Shown: positions 30,171 to 42,435 of the stretch, piece after piece
Layout of the letters: each line of letters opens with the position of its first letter
How positions within the stretch are numbered: the stretch's first letter is position 1
Assembly: GCF_024713975.1 (NCBI RefSeq)
Contig: NC_091110.1
Coordinates: 1,240,001-1,304,000, forward strand
Direction: 5' to 3'
From: Paralichthys olivaceus
Lineage: Eukaryota > Chordata > Actinopteri > Pleuronectiformes > Paralichthyidae
DNA: 64,000 bases
Notes under the pieces: generated by a model
Told to the model about the DNA's origin: nothing
Databases searched by the model: none
Seen by the model: the letters and a program-made list of their open reading frames with translations, nothing else
Program-made: the position numbers and the translations under genes

Positions 30171-31448
30171 TTTAATCTGTTTAAGTGTCCAGTCGTCTTT
30201 GCTAGTGTCTTGGCAGCTCAGCTCAGCTGTCTTTTCTGTCTCTCATGTGTTATTTCTTCCTGAGTTTTTTCTCAAGTGTGCCTCTGTCCTCTGTGTGGCA
30301 GCTCTCCTGCTGCCTTTTGAAACCAGTGAGAGTTAATTGGCCATTTACCTCAGCTGTGCTACGTACACACATTAATCATGCCTGTTTCAGAAATTCAAAC
30401 AGCAAAACCATTCAGGATATTGTGTGTTATGTGACATGATCATTGATTGATAATGAGCTGTTTAGCTGCACATTGCAGTCAGATTGATCACAGCCTAAAA
30501 GCTAAACTAAGCTAAGTATTGCATTCATAGATACTACTATCATTTGAGTAACCTCACAAGGTGGTTTGGCTGTATTACCACCAAAGTGACACTGATTGCA
30601 CAGCATTAACAATGGAGGACTACAGCATCTGTTTTCAAGTGTTGCTCCTGACTTTGCAAAGTGGTATCCAAAGTGGTATCCAAAGATGACAAGTGTACAG
30701 CATTTTTGCTGCTATTGATGAATATGATGAAAGAAATTAAGTTTGAGAAGGTAATAATCCAATATGTTTAAATTGTTAGTCACACTGAAAGTAAGATTTT
30801 ACCTTCAGCCTTTGTTAGCTTTAGCCTTTAGCTTGCATTAACTATGCTGTTAAGTCATAGTATGCATCTCAGTGAAATTATGGTTGTCTCTTAATTCAGA
30901 ATCTGATATTGTATGTCTTATGTGCACAAGTTATGTTGGAACAAATTATGTTCATTATGTTTTGTGTAAACATATCTGAAACACATTGTGCAGTGGCCAA
31001 AACTCCTGACGTTTTTTCCTGAAGGGTTTTTCCTTTAACCCCTATTTCATTACCTATTGTTTTTGCCACATAGAGAGTTCGGGTGCAGTGTGTCAGACTC
31101 GCAGCCTTGTTTCCAAAGAGAGATCCAGAGAGAGTGCATTGTTCACTGTAGCTTCGAATTTGTTGCAAAATTAATATGATAGGAAAATAGGATGCAGTTG
31201 TTTCAGTTTTTTATTGTAGCGTTGCCGATGCCATTCACCAGCTGATGCTTTAACCAGTCTGAGGCTGAGGACAAAGACGGTATCCGCTGTAACCTGCTTT
31301 CTCTCCCCGATCATGCGCCACGCCCACCAAATTATACGGGTGCCCTCCTCAACTGTGGGTGGTGCACACTTTACTTGCAAACACAAACATAGAAAAAATC
31401 TGTAAATTACATACATAAAAATAAACTTAAATGCGGCTTCTACACACC
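30171..31448. other. Intergenic, nothing recognised
   Basis: No host exon or named repeat. The minus-strand frame at 31,171-31,455 lacks a recognisable domain. Confidence 0.35.
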
Positions 31449-32166
31449 AATTCAATTCAATTCAATTTTATTTATATAGCGCCAATTCATAATTTACATT
31501 ATCTCAAGGCACTTTACATTTAAAGGTCAAGACCTTAAAACAATATTAACATAGAGAAACCCAACAGTTCCCACAATGAGCAAGCACAGGCGACTGTGGA
31601 GAGGAAAAACTCCCTCATTAACAGGGAGAAACCTCTGGCAGAACCAGGCTCAATGTGGGCGGTCATCTGCCTCGACCGGTTGGGGTGAGGAAAGAAAAGT
31701 AAGGGGGGAGGAAAGGAGAGATGGGTGGAAAGCGGGGGAGAGAAGAGAGATGAGGTGGAGAGAGAGAGACCGGTAACAATTTGGCACCATCAGTATCAAG
31801 GCTGACTATAACAATAACAATGTATAGATCTACAACATGACTAGATATATTAATAAATTGCTGAGTTCTTGTAATAAATGCAGACAATGGTGATGGTGGT
31901 CGTTGTGGTCCTGTAGTCCCGGTGCCGGAGTTATCTGAAACGAGATAGAGAGAAGAGCCAGAGGGACTATGGGAGGACAAAGTGACATTTTGACATGATG
32001 ACATGTTAAAACTAATAAATAAATAAATAAATGAGTGTGGGGGGGCAGAGAGACAGAGAGACAGAGGGAAGTGAAGAAGTGCTCAGTGCATGATGGGCGT
32101 TCCCCCAGCAGTCTAAACCTATAGCAGCACAACTAAGGGATGGTTCAGGACTCACCTGATCCAGCC

Positions 32167-35160
32167 CTAACTATAGGCTTTATCAAAAAGGAACGTTTTT
32201 AGTTTTACTTTAAATGCTGAGACAGTGTCTGCCTCCCGAACCCAGAGTGGGAGCTGGTTCCACAGGAGAGGAGCCTGATAGCTAAATGTTCTACCTCCTG
32301 CTCTACTCTTACAGACTCTTGGAACCACTAGAGAGCCTGTGTTTTGGGAACGAAGTGATCTACTTGGATAATAAGGTGTTATCAGCTCTTTGATATATGA
32401 GGGGGCGTGATTGTTGAGGGCTTTAAAAGTGAGGAGCAGGATCTTAAATTCTATTCTAAATTTTACCGGGAGCCAATGTAAGGAAGCTAAGACAGGAGTG
32501 ATATGATCTCTCCTTCTAGTTCCTGTCAGCACTCGTGCTGCAGCATTTTGGACCAACTGGAGACTTTTAACAGTCTTCATGGAGCATCCTGCTAATAGAG
32601 AGTTGCAGTAATCTAATCTAGAGGTTACAAACGCGTGGACTAGTTTTTCAGCATCCTGCTTAGACAGGATGTTTCTAATTTTGTTAATATTGCGCAGATG
32701 GAAGAAAGCCGTCCTAGACACTAGTTTAATATGGGGGTCAAATGACATGTCTTGGTCGAACAACACTCCAAGGTTCCTCACAGTGGAGCTGGAAGCCAGA
32801 CTGACACCATCCAAAGTGACTATCTGGTCAGACAGTGTTTCTCTGAGATGTTTAGGGCCAATTACAACAACCTCAGTTTTGTCTGAGTTTAAAAGTAGAA
32901 AATTTTGGGTCATCCACGCCTTGATATCTTTGAGACATTCCTGAAGTTGAACTAGGCGATTAGATTCATCATGCTTCATGGAAATATACAATTGGGTGTC
33001 GTCTGCATAGCAGTGGAATTGTATGTGGTGCTGTCTGATAATGTTGCCTAAGGGGAGCATATATAGGGTGAAGAGTATTGGTCCAAGGACAGAACCTTGT
33101 GGAACTCCATGATTAACTTGCATGTGCATGGAGGAGTCATTGTTAACATTAACAAATTGGAATCTATCTGATAAATATGATTTAAACCAGTGTAGTGCTG
33201 TTCCTTTAATTCCTATATGTTGCTCTAATCTCTGTAGCAGAATCTTATGATCTATTGTGTCGAAGGCTGCACTAAGGTCCAACAAGACGAGGACAGAGAC
33301 AAGTCCATCATCTGATGCCATAAGAAGGTCATTAGTGACTTTCAATAGTGCTGTTTCTGTGCTGTGATAGGTTCTAAATCCTGACTGAAATTTTTCCAAT
33401 AAACCGTTACTATCTAAGTAACCACACAGCTGGTTAGCAACGGCTTTTTCTAGGATTTTGGAAATGAAGGGCAGGTTGGATATGGGTCTATAATTAGCTA
33501 AAACCTCTGGATCAAGCGTAGGCTTTTTAAGCAGAGGTTTAATAACGGCTACCTTAAAAGCCTGTGGTACGTAGCCGGTTAGCAAAGACATGTTAATCTG
33601 ATTTAATATGGAGCTGTCAATTAGGGGGAGGACTTCTTTAAAAAGTCTAGTTGGAACAGAGTCCAGCTGACAAGTAGTTGGTTTGGATGATGAAACTAAC
33701 GAGGTCAGTTCAGGAAGATCAATAGAGTAAAATTTGTTTAGACATAAATCTGGTGCTATGGTTTCAGGACCAGACAATGAATCCGTGTTATTCACTGGGA
33801 GGAGGTCGTTGATTTTATCCCTGATGGTTGTAATTTTATTAGCGAAGAAGCTCATGAAGTCATTGCTTCTCAGATCTAGAGGAATAGATGGGTCAGTGGA
33901 GGTGTGACTTTCTGTCAGCCTGGCTACAGTGCTGAAGAGGAACCTGGGGTTGTTCCTATTTTCTTCTATTAGTAATGAGTAATACGAGGTTCGGGCATTT
34001 CTAAGTGCTTTTTTGTAATTTATAAGGCTATTCTTCCAGGCTAGGTGGAAGTCTTGGCGATTGGTGGAGCGCCACTTCCTTTCTAGCTTCCGCGATGTCT
34101 GTTTTAGAACGCGCGTTTGGGAATTATACCACGGAGCTAATCTCCTCTGACTTACTCTCTTCTTTTTTAATGGGGCGACAGCTTCAAGTGCTGTTTTTAG
34201 TGAGGCTGCAGTACTATTTACAAAGTTATCAACTAGTGTGGGAGTAAGGTTTTGATAATCTTCTTGTATTGTACTGACACATGGCTGAGAGGGAAGTGAG
34301 GAAGGGAGCAGTTCTTTAAATTTGTGAACAGTTTTGTCAGATAAACATCGACTGTAATAGACTTTCCGTCCAGAATTGACGTAATTAACAATTCTGAATT
34401 CAAATGTAAGTAAAAAATGGTCAGACAGAAGCGGGTTCTGTTGGAATATTGTTACATTTTCTATGTCAATGCCATATGTCAGGACAAGATCAAGAGTGTG
34501 ATTCAGGCAGTGGGTCGGTTGATTCACATGTTGAGTGAAACCAATCGAGTCTATTATTGATTTAAATGCTGAACTAAGGCTGTCATTGGCAACATCTACA
34601 TGAATATTGAAATCACCGGCTATAATGATTTGATCTGTTTTAAGGACTAATTCTGATAAAAATTCAGAGAATTCAGATAGGAATTCAGAGTAAGGGGCGG
34701 GTGGACGATAAATGATGACTATATTAATTGGTTTATGTGACGTCAGGCTTGGGTGGACGAGGCTGGTTCTAAGATTTTCGAAAGAGTTATAACTCTCTTT
34801 TGGTCGGGGGTTGATAGATAGATCAGATTTAAAGATTGCTGCAACCCCTCCACCTCTGCCTGTGTTCCGAGGAATGTGAGTATTAGAGTGGGTTGGGGGC
34901 GTCGCTTCATTTAAACCTACATATTCTCCGTCTTGTAGCCAAGTTTCGGTTAAGCATAATAAATCTATTTGATGATCAGTAATGAGATCATTTATATGTA
35001 AAGATTTTGAATTTAGTGACCTGATATTTAATAAAGCGCATTTTATAGTTGTGTTTTCAGCTGATGTTTTGGCTGTGTTAATTTTGACTAAGTTTGAGTG
35101 TATCACCCCTCTCCTGTGTACTTTTGATTTAAAGAAATTAGGTGGTCGGGTGGCAGACAC
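32167..35160 (-). CDS. L2 ORF2 protein: APE endonuclease and reverse transcriptase
   Basis: About 997 residues without a stop. The N-terminal third is an apurinic-type endonuclease: [41 protein letters not shown] and [10 protein letters not shown] carry the expected Asn, Glu, Asp and His residues. The RT domain follows, with [46 protein letters not shown] near residue 628, [17 protein letters not shown], and [11 protein letters not shown] with the YADD box near residue 718. The C-terminal region has [13 protein letters not shown] and [15 protein letters not shown]. The codon at 35,160 is GTG. The first in-frame ATG is near residue 436, after the endonuclease, and there are 32 stop-free codons between the ORF1 TGA and this GTG. 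Catalytic residues look complete. Confidence 0.92.
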   Translation of the reverse strand: MSATRPPNFFKSKVHRRGVIHSNLVKINTAKTSAENTTIKCALLNIRSLNSKSLHINDLITDHQIDLLCLTETWLQDGEYVGLNEATPPTHSNTHIPRNTGRGGGVAAIFKSDLSINPRPKESYNSFENLRTSLVHPSLTSHKPINIVIIYRPPAPYSEFLSEFSEFLSELVLKTDQIIIAGDFNIHVDVANDSLSSAFKSIIDSIGFTQHVNQPTHCLNHTLDLVLTYGIDIENVTIFQQNPLLSDHFLLTFEFRIVNYVNSGRKVYYSRCLSDKTVHKFKELLPSSLPSQPCVSTIQEDYQNLTPTLVDNFVNSTAASLKTALEAVAPLKKKRVSQRRLAPWYNSQTRVLKQTSRKLERKWRSTNRQDFHLAWKNSLINYKKALRNARTSYYSLLIEENRNNPRFLFSTVARLTESHTSTDPSIPLDLRSNDFMSFFANKITTIRDKINDLLPVNNTDSLSGPETIAPDLCLNKFYSIDLPELTSLVSSSKPTTCQLDSVPTRLFKEVLPLIDSSILNQINMSLLTGYVPQAFKVAVIKPLLKKPTLDPEVLANYRPISNLPFISKILEKAVANQLCGYLDSNGLLEKFQSGFRTYHSTETALLKVTNDLLMASDDGLVSVLVLLDLSAAFDTIDHKILLQRLEQHIGIKGTALHWFKSYLSDRFQFVNVNNDSSMHMQVNHGVPQGSVLGPILFTLYMLPLGNIIRQHHIQFHCYADDTQLYISMKHDESNRLVQLQECLKDIKAWMTQNFLLLNSDKTEVVVIGPKHLRETLSDQIVTLDGVSLASSSTVRNLGVLFDQDMSFDPHIKLVSRTAFFHLRNINKIRNILSKQDAEKLVHAFVTSRLDYCNSLLAGCSMKTVKSLQLVQNAAARVLTGTRRRDHITPVLASLHWLPVKFRIEFKILLLTFKALNNHAPSYIKELITPYYPSRSLRSQNTGSLVVPRVCKSRAGGRTFSYQAPLLWNQLPLWVREADTVSAFKVKLKTFLFDKAYS

Positions 35161-35256
35161 AGTTTCTATAGGACATTGTGATGGTGACTGTTTGAATAGA
35201 AGCGCAGAGAAGCGTGTAGGACTGCGACTCTGCCTCCTGGTCTCAACTCTGGATTG

Positions 35257-36141
35257 TCACGGTGTGGACTTTCTAACAAACGTTGTCATGTTTCTAGATA
35301 TGAGAGCTGCTCCATCCCAAGTGGGATGAATACAGTCTCTCCTAATCAGACCAGGTTTCCCCCAAAAAGTTTTCCAATTGTTAACGAAGCCCACGTTGTT
35401 ATCTGGACACCACCTCGACAGCCAGCGGTGAAAGGATGACGTGCGGCTAAACGTGTCATCGCTGGAAACATTAGGCAGGGGTCCAGAGAAAATTACGGAG
35501 TCCGACATTGTTTTTGCATATGTACACACCGAATCAATATTGATTTTTGTGATCTCCGACTGACGTAGTCGGAGGTCATTACTGCCGACGTGAATAATAA
35601 TCTTACTGTACTTACGCTTACCCTTAGCCAGCAGTTTTAAATAGGACTCTACGTCGCCCGCTCTGGCCCCGGGAATACATTTAACTGTGGTCGCTGGTGT
35701 CGCTAACTTCACGTTCCTTAGAATAGAGTCGCCAATAACCAGAGTTTGTTGCTCAGCGGGTGTGTCGCTGAGTGGGGAAAATTTATTAGACACGTGAACG
35801 GGTTGGTGGTGAACCTGGGGCTTCGGTTTAGGGCTACGCTTCTTGTTTCGCACAGTCACCCAACCCACCTGTCCTCCCGGCTGCTCGGGAGCTGCTGGGG
35901 GGGCTGGAGAAGCTACAGCTATGTGGCTCGCACCGGCTACTGGGGACTGGCTAGCTACATCTCTACACGATCTACTCTCCATGGTGCAGAGCCGCGACTC
36001 TAAAAGGCTCATCCTCGCCTCCATCCTGGCAAATAAGCTACATTTAACACATGTGTCGTTATCGCTAAAGGAGGCAGAAGAGTGACTGAACATCAAACAC
36101 ACTGAGCAGGAGAGAGCAGGGGAGTGAGAGGGAGAAGCCAT
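35257..36141 (-). CDS. L2 ORF1 protein: CxxC zinc-binding start, coiled-coil-like segment, SGNH esterase domain
   Basis: 294 residues, starting at ATG ([12 protein letters not shown]). Cys12-x2-Cys15 and Cys31-x2-Cys34 could bind zinc. A leucine-rich stretch follows ([13 protein letters not shown], residues 44-56), then a basic proline-rich linker. From about residue 132 a GDSL/SGNH hydrolase-like domain begins: VIGDS with Ser139 (block I), HVGSND with Asn188-Asp189 (block III) and DCIH with Asp269/His272 (block V). Esterase-type ORF1 proteins are known from L2, CR1 and related LINEs. They probably bind element RNA and help form the retrotransposition particle. It ends with TGA at 35,257-35,259, and the frame then continues open into ORF2. 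Confidence 0.9.
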   Translation of the reverse strand: MASPSHSPALSCSVCLMFSHSSASFSDNDTCVKCSLFARMEARMSLLESRLCTMESRSCRDVASQSPVAGASHIAVASPAPPAAPEQPGGQVGWVTVRNKKRSPKPKPQVHHQPVHVSNKFSPLSDTPAEQQTLVIGDSILRNVKLATPATTVKCIPGARAGDVESYLKLLAKGKRKYSKIIIHVGSNDLRLRQSEITKINIDSVCTYAKTMSDSVIFSGPLPNVSSDDTFSRTSSFHRWLSRWCPDNNVGFVNNWKTFWGKPGLIRRDCIHPTWDGAALISRNMTTFVRKSTP

Positions 36142-36514
36142 CGTTAGCTGCTAATGCTAAATTGCTTTAGCTAACGGGTAGTGTGTGGCTCACAGTGGTT
36201 TTATCAACGAGTCGCTGAGACAAGGGGGTGTATGAGCGACAAGTCAAGATAGCACAACTATGAAAGCAACTTAGAATTAGCGTAAATGATTAGGATGTGA
36301 AAGGGTACAGTGAGAGACGAAGAGGAGAAGAGACCGATACAACACACAGTAGCTAACACCGGAAGTGACACAATACGCTCACCGCAATACGTCAGCACGT
36401 CCAGCAGAGTTTGTCATCAGAAAACATCAGCCCCTAATTGTTCTCTATAGAATCAATTACTTAAATGTATAACTAATCAACATATTTAGAAAAATAAAGT
36501 ATATACATTACATC

Positions 36515-37255
36515 CCTTCATGGCTGTCTTGATCTTCAGAAGGCAAACCTATATTTCAGTCTTTAGAATGCGGCACAGCTTATTTATGGGCCTTTTAATG
36601 ACTGAAATCTTAGTCTGGAGCTCCACTGAATCGACCAGAGCTCTTTCATCAGGCTTGGTTTCCAGTACTCTGCCTAATGGCCATGACCCCCGAGGGGCAG
36701 TAGGGTCAACCACCAGGACAATGTCTCCAATGTTCAAGTTCTTCCTCACTTCTGTCCATTTCTGCCTTTCTTGGAGCAGCAGAAGATATTCCTTTGTCAA
36801 TCTATGCCAGAAAAGGTCAGGCATATACTGGACCTGTTTTCAGCAACACCTAGCATATGGGTCATATTCCAAAAAGATTCCAGGGGGTAGAATAGGTTGT
36901 GTTTTTAGCAGGAGGATGTGATTTGGAGTCAGTGACTCTAGATCATGTGGGTCAGCGGACACAGTAGAGAGGGGACGGTTATTAAGGATTGATTCTAAGG
37001 ATGGTTTGTAGGCCTTCATCTTCGATGGTTTGCTGATGGAGAGTGGCGTTCAGCACCTGGTGGACAGATCTTATGAGTCTTTCCCAGACTTCCCCGTGGT
37101 GTGATGCTGCTGGTGGATTGAAACACCACTAAATACGGAGCAGAATGCCTTGAATTTTCCTCTCATTTAGTGAACACAGGGCCTTCTTTAGCTCTGCCTG
37201 AGCACCAACTTAGTTTGTACCATAGTCCGATCTGATGTGCTTAACCTGACCTGCA
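36515..37255 (-). pseudogene. BEL/Pao LTR-retrotransposon integrase remnant
   Basis: The minus strand at 36,824-36,549 encodes the BEL/Pao integrase C-terminal module: DLFWHRLTKEYLLLLQERQKW, then NIGDIVLVVDPTAPRGSWPL and a KRPINKLC end. Upstream, 37,255-36,960 encodes GAQAELKKAL and [15 protein letters not shown] (compare the family pattern SHHGGVWER), with stops and frameshifts. No LTRs or gag found. It abuts the 5' end of the L2 element. Confidence 0.85.
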
Positions 37256-37699
37256 AATAAACCTTCTCAAAGCATGAATGCAAGAGTCGTTATCCAATGA
37301 ATACGCTACCTCCAAGTGTACAGCTCTACTAAACATACAGGTAAACAGGACGCCGTACCTTTTAATCTTGCTTCTTCATCGTCTCACTTCAATCGGGCCA
37401 AAATAGAATGTATAGAGTATACAGCAGTGTCTTTTCTGACCTCTGGGTCATCTTGTAACACTGACTTGGAGCCCAATGCTTCCTTCACAGGCCAGCTTTC
37501 CTCAGGCTTCCATAAGAACTCAAAGTCAGTGCTTCTCCCTTCTCACAATCAAAGAAGTGTTACATATATGAATAGCATCAAAAGATATGTTAAATATCTT
37601 TTTTATCTAATTTAATTGTTAGGACATGCTTAATGATATCGGTGTATTTGAGTCATCATATAATTATACTTTATGATCTGTAACTCAAACTCAAATTCT
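37256..37699. other. Spacer, nothing clearly recognised
   Basis: Could be more upstream BEL/Pao pol sequence beyond recognition; the 99-codon plus-strand frame here has no domain. Confidence 0.3.
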
Positions 37700-37990
37700 A
37701 AGATAACAAGGTGTTGGAAAAATTACTCACATTGACATGATAGCATCACTCAATTGCTGCAGATTTGTCGGCTGCACATCCATGATGCAAATCTCCCATT
37801 CCACCACATCCCAAAGGTGCTCTATTGGATTGAGATCTGGTGACTGTGGAGGCCATTGAAGTACAGTGAACTCATTGTTCAAGAAACCAGTTCAAGACAA
37901 TGTGACATGGTGTATTATCCTGATGGAAGTAGCTTATGACTATACTACATCAAACGTGGCACCATTAAATGGTATGCTCTTGGGCATTCA
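37700..37990 (-). pseudogene. Tc1 transposon fragment, 3' part of transposase
   Basis: Contains CATGATAGCATCACTCAATT, TCTATTGGATTGAGATCTGG and GGCCATTGAAGTACAGTGAA. On the minus strand these correspond to the WPPQSPDLNPIEH-type region and following transposase C-terminus of a common fish Tc1 family. The remainder of a copy of that family is at 43,140-44,001. Confidence 0.75.
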
Positions 37991-38358
37991 ATACAAAAAT
38001 ATTAAATATTAAATATTAATATTAAAAAATAACTGAATTGATAAAAGATAAATCGGGGCACCACCCACCACCAGGAAGGGAAAAGATAGCCAATTTATTG
38101 AATAAGTCTCATGAAATTACTGACTACAAATTTTCTCTGATTAATAATCAAATAAATAACTATAACCAAAATTACCACATCAATAGCTAGTAAAGTTGAA
38201 GGATGTGGAGTTCTTGATAGTGTAGAGGTTGGCAAAATTCACACTTATTCAACATTAATGAGTGAAACAAGTGTTTTAAAGAAAAACATTTATTATGAAA
38301 ATAATAAAAGTATAAACACACAAACTAACAAAAGGTTTACTTACTATACAGATGTGCA

Positions 38359-38492
38359 TAAAGGGCCTTTCCTGGGGTAAAGAAAACTACAATTCATACA
38401 ATTTAGTTGAAACAAACTAGTGAGGAATATTTTACTATAAATTTCTGCCAATAGATCCCTTTCACCTAAATCTTACACACTGGACCTTTAAG
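38359..38492 (-). mobile_element. MITE family A, copy 4 (partial)
   Basis: Ends TTTCACCTAAATCTTACACA then CTGGACCTTTAA, the reverse complement of the left end of copy 1. Only about 130 bp remain. The hAT element starts 24 bp to its right. Confidence 0.75.
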
Positions 38493-38859
38493 TTTGTGGA
38501 GATGAGTGTGTGAGGCAGGGGTGGAAAGAGTACAAAAACATCTACTCAAGTAAAAGTACTGTTACCTTGATGAAATTTTACTTAAGTAAAAGTTAAGGTA
38601 CTGGTGTCAAAATCTTTACACTGAGGCATAACCAACAGAAACATCTGGAAAACATCTGGAAAACACTCCAGAAACACTCAGTCGAACCTCAAGTCTAAAG
38701 ATCACAGATCTCTGGTTGAACCATCTCAAAGTGAAAGTCAATTCTTTATTCTGGGATTTTTGACTGATTTTTCGAAGCACTTTTTACTCCATTTCTTTCT
38801 CCTCCTGCTCTGCTTCAGTTTCTCATTTTAATTATTCAATGAACTTGCTATTTAGTTTG

Positions 38860-41800
38860 AACAGGAGCTGGTTTTCAAAGTTGTAGAGTTCATTCTGGCT
38901 CCGTTTGCATTGAGCAGCAGTCCAGCACAGCTGAAGAGGCGCTCACAAGCAGCAGAAGCAGGCAGGCCAGTGTTGAGTTTGATAGAGTTTTTTTGATGAG
39001 AGGAAAAGAGTTCAGTAGGTCAATTTTGTCGGAGACACAGGCAAGGAACCCATCTAGCTCACTTGTGCCTTTTGACTTTTTATGGCCGACATTCTCCATC
39101 TCATCCTCTGTGATGCTTCACACAGGCCAAACCTGTGTGTGACAAATACACACAAAAAACATTTAGGCTTTCATTTATGTGGCAACTTAATTCATCGTAA
39201 AGTTTCCATTAGAAAAACCAAAACATTTTCTACACTCATGTAGGCAGGCTCATTATTTTGTTTCATGTATGATACTGGACTAAGCCTTCTTAAAGGTGGC
39301 AAAGATGTTTTGCTGCTGGTCCTGTGCACAGCAGTACACAGCTTTGCTTCTATGCTGAAGAAGTAGAGACTGAGTTTCTCCAAACTGTGTGTTGAATTTT
39401 GGCAGAAGGATTGCTGCAGCTATCAGTTCAGGGTCTCCCATCATCCCACCAAAACGCTTCTGGACACCAACCTGAATGGCTTTGATAAGTGGTAGGCACA
39501 ACTTGCAGGATACTTCCAGTTGTCCGAGTTTTGCTTCTAACTGGAAGATCACTGGCAGCAGCCATCCCATGTGTGTGTTCGTCTCTGACTGAAGGATGTT
39601 TAATGCCTTCGTCACAGGCTTCATCACTGTGCAGTACTGGGTCAAGAAGGCGATTTCAGCCGGACTCAGCCTATATGACATAAAGCAAATATCAAAAGAT
39701 AAATACTATGTTTAAATTAGACGTTTGCCACAACCAAAATTCACAAAATGTCAGAAATTCAAGTCAACACCCCAAAGCCAAACTGTGTACTAAGGATTAC
39801 CAGCAATCAGATGCTTTATTTACCCATCTCACTACTACTAATGATAATATTGATACTTTGTGGTCATCAAGTCCAATCACGTGTTTTATGGAAAAAGGTG
39901 TAATTGAAAATGTAATGGAGAATGTGTGAGAGAGTCATTATTTCAAACTGTGAATAGTGATTACATAATGTATTCCATTTCAGGAGCACTCACATTTTCA
40001 CCTTTAATTTCTCACAGACATTTCTGATGGCACCCTCTCCCTTCGCGTGTATAATTTGTATGATCCTCTCCACAGCCATGTATGTGGAGTTCCACCGTGT
40101 TTGATTTGGCCGTATGAACTGGAGGTTGCATTCTTCCTCCACAGTTTCTGCAGCCATGTGTGACTGACCTGTTTTGTTCCACAGTCCTTGACATTTCCCA
40201 AAGGCTGCACGTGATAGCCGTTTGTACGTATCATTCTGTTCTTCTGCCTTGGCAGCATCTGTTGTGGCGATTAAGTTTAACAGGTGACACGCGCACCTTT
40301 GATGAGGAGGCAGTTGGTATTCAAGGCTGTTGTTTTCTTCCAGGATGTTGAATGTGTATTGATGGGTGACTTTGGGCTCTTCTTCAGAAGAGTCTGACTC
40401 GGCTTCCGAGGACAGGCTCTGCTCCCCAAACACGCTGTCTGTTGTGGTTCTTACAACTTTTCCCCTTAAACCGTACTGACAGTGAACGTCATCAAGGGCA
40501 CCTGCTAGCACATCGAACGTGTGGGACCCCCTCAACCTCTAGCAAGTGCAGCGGATCTTCTCTCAAAGGTTTCCTCATCTATCCAGGTGATCCCTATGAA
40601 ACTTCTCTGGTGTGCTGTCCAACAATCGGTGGTACTTGGGAAATAAGTGACTCCACTGAGGCGTGACACCACAGCCTTCTTCATTTGAGTGGAAGCTGCC
40701 TGTATTCTGGCCGGAGAGTGGGTCTGGAAATGATCTTGCATTGAGGATTCAGTGTTGATACAAGTTCTTTAAAAGCAGGTTGTTCAACCACAGCAAATGG
40801 ATGAAGGCCTTCATAATAGAGTTAATCAGAACCTTGTCAACTTTTGCTTGCGGCACATGTTTGGTTCCACCCACTGCCACCAAGTCAGATATTTTGCTTG
40901 CTTGCTTGGGGTTTTTTCTGGTTCCAGGGTCCACTTCCGTGCTGCCACGAAGTCAGTGTAGACTTTCATCTTTGATGGATGATTCCTCTGTGAACAAAAA
41001 ACAAACAAACATCATCATATAAATCTATACTATGTTTTCATTAAACATACGGTTAAAATATTCTTTATACTAATAGATGAATTCATATTTTTCAAAGTTT
41101 CATTTAGAAAGAGTAGACTATATCATGGATGGGTCACTGGCAGACTTTAAGTGTGGTCCCAGATCACCTGGTTTTATCCTGCATATAAGATTACTGAATG
41201 AAAAACATTCACCAATATATCAATCAATCAATCTTTATTTACATAGCGCCAAATCACAACAACAGTCATCGCAAGGCACTTTACGCGTAGAGCAGGATTA
41301 GACCATACTCTTTGATTTAATTTTAAAGAGACCCACTATTAGAACAACACTAGAAGATTTTTTATTTGCCAAAACTTAATAGCTTTTTGGTGCATTTTTC
41401 AATGTGTTATAATACACTCATAAGCAATTTACAATGCATATCATAGCAATGTTAGTGTTATAAATTCCCTTAAGAATCTGCAAATGTAGGTTAATAATAT
41501 GTTAATTTGTCAGATACAATTTAATTTATGTATTGACTATTTTAGTCAGGCATCCTTTAGTCAGCCCGTTATTTTGGGTCAGGCTGTTTAAGGGATAGCT
41601 TTGTTTAAGTTTTTTGGAGTCTTCAGAGCCTGTAATGTCTGTACTTACCTGGCTGTTGAAAGGTTTATATAAAAGAAGTGAAACGTCAACGGTTTCCTCT
41701 TATTCTCTGACCGGAATATGCACACGGGTGAAGAGTTCTCAGCACAGTAGTTTCACACACACTGAGAGTTATTGAATAGTTAGCATAATTTTGGAATTTG

Positions 41801-42165
41801 TCAAATTTGATTGTTTAAAATGAGGCTTACTAGCTTACTACCAAGTTAGCTAACTTTAACTACCACTATACAGCTGGCTGCTAACACTGACATTAGCATA
41901 CCATGATTGAGTATTAAGTATTAATTGCATGGATCAATGATTAATTGCATTTAACGTTATTTAGCTTCACGTGAGATTATTTTACCTGTACATGCTTGCG
42001 CAGGTTGGAAGCAGAGTTTTTGTAGGTGGATAGCTGGGTCTCTTTCGGCGTACAAAGTTTACATTGCATGATGAAATTGTCATTTGCGGACTTGAACTCA
42101 AATAAGTCTTCTAAGTATGGCCAGGGATTAGCCTCACGTTCTCCGTGCGTGTCTCTGTGTTCCAA
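38860..42165 (-). pseudogene. hAT transposase gene (BED finger, RNase H-like core, dimerisation domain), frameshifted
   Basis: On the minus strand: exon at 42,165-41,986 encodes a BED-type finger (MQCKLCTPKE ... SASNLRKHVQ) ending at a GTAAAA donor. Exon from about 41,000 (RNHPSKMKVYTDFVAARKW) shifts frame near 40,905 at an AAGC tetranucleotide run, then continues in VINSIMKAFIHLL-type sequence. 40,741-40,532 holds the catalytic-core start (STTDCWTAHQRSFIGITWID). 40,535-39,998 holds GSHTFDVLAGALDD ... CACHLLNLIATTD ... NQTRWNSTYMAVERI. 39,680-39,283 follows (LSPAEIAFLTQYC). The final segment at 39,100-38,890 has the dimerisation motif split by a frameshift in an A-run (FPLIKK ... then ASAACERLFSCAG-type codons). 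Several indels make it non-functional. Confidence 0.85.
41218..41290 (-). mobile_element. L2-type LINE 3'-tail fragment
   Basis: (CAAT)n then CTTTATTTACATAGCGCCAA and GCAAGGCACTTTAC, the reverse complement of an L2-like 3' end. It is nested inside the hAT element. Confidence 0.75.
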
Positions 42166-42435
42166 ATTCGATCCTGCTCCATAAGTACAGGTGTCTCCAT
42201 CGACACACTCCAGTCTCCATAATCTTTTAGCTCCTCTATGGCACCAACGTTTTTTTTTTTTTGTCTGTAACGGAAGCTATTTCAAATGTAGTGAAGTAAA
42301 TTACTTCCAACAATATGAACTTAAGTAAAAGTTAAATAACTGATTTTAAAAATTACTCCAAAAAGTACAAGTAAACAAAAAAACTACTCAATTACAGTAA
42401 TGAGAGTAAATGAAACTCGTTACTTTCCACCCCTG

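Larger units (their letters stand above)
31449..36410 (-). mobile_element. Nearly full-length L2-clade LINE with ORF1 and ORF2
   Basis: About 4.96 kb. On the minus strand: 5' UTR (36,410-36,142; begins near GACGTGCTGACGTATTGCGG and carries an ETS-like CACTTCCGG), ORF1 (36,141-35,257), ORF2 (about 35,160-32,167), a 3' UTR of about 700 bp, and a tail GGCGCTATATAAATAAAATTGAATTG ending in (TTGAA)n at 31,449. Short-unit tails without poly(A) are typical of the L2/CR1 group. The 5' boundary is supported by the second copy at 49,058, which begins at the same motif. Both ORFs are uninterrupted, which suggests recent insertion. Confidence 0.9.
38516..42435 (-). mobile_element. hAT transposon, 3.9 kb, with both terminal inverted repeats
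   Basis: Ends are CAGGGGTGGAAAGAGTAC on the left and GTTACTTTCCACCCCTG on the right; the first 13 bases match as an inverted repeat. Subterminal words ACTTAAGTAAAAGTTAA recur in both ends. The interior encodes a BED-finger and hAT transposase in several exons on the minus strand. The flanking octamers (GTGTGAGG, GGTGTTGG) do not form a convincing duplication, so the copy is old or rearranged. Confidence 0.88.

Noticed and set aside
31171..31455. 94-codon minus-strand frame that looks like an exon with a 5' acceptor
   Set aside because: No recognised protein, no partner exons, and it ends beside the L2 tail; kept as unexplained.
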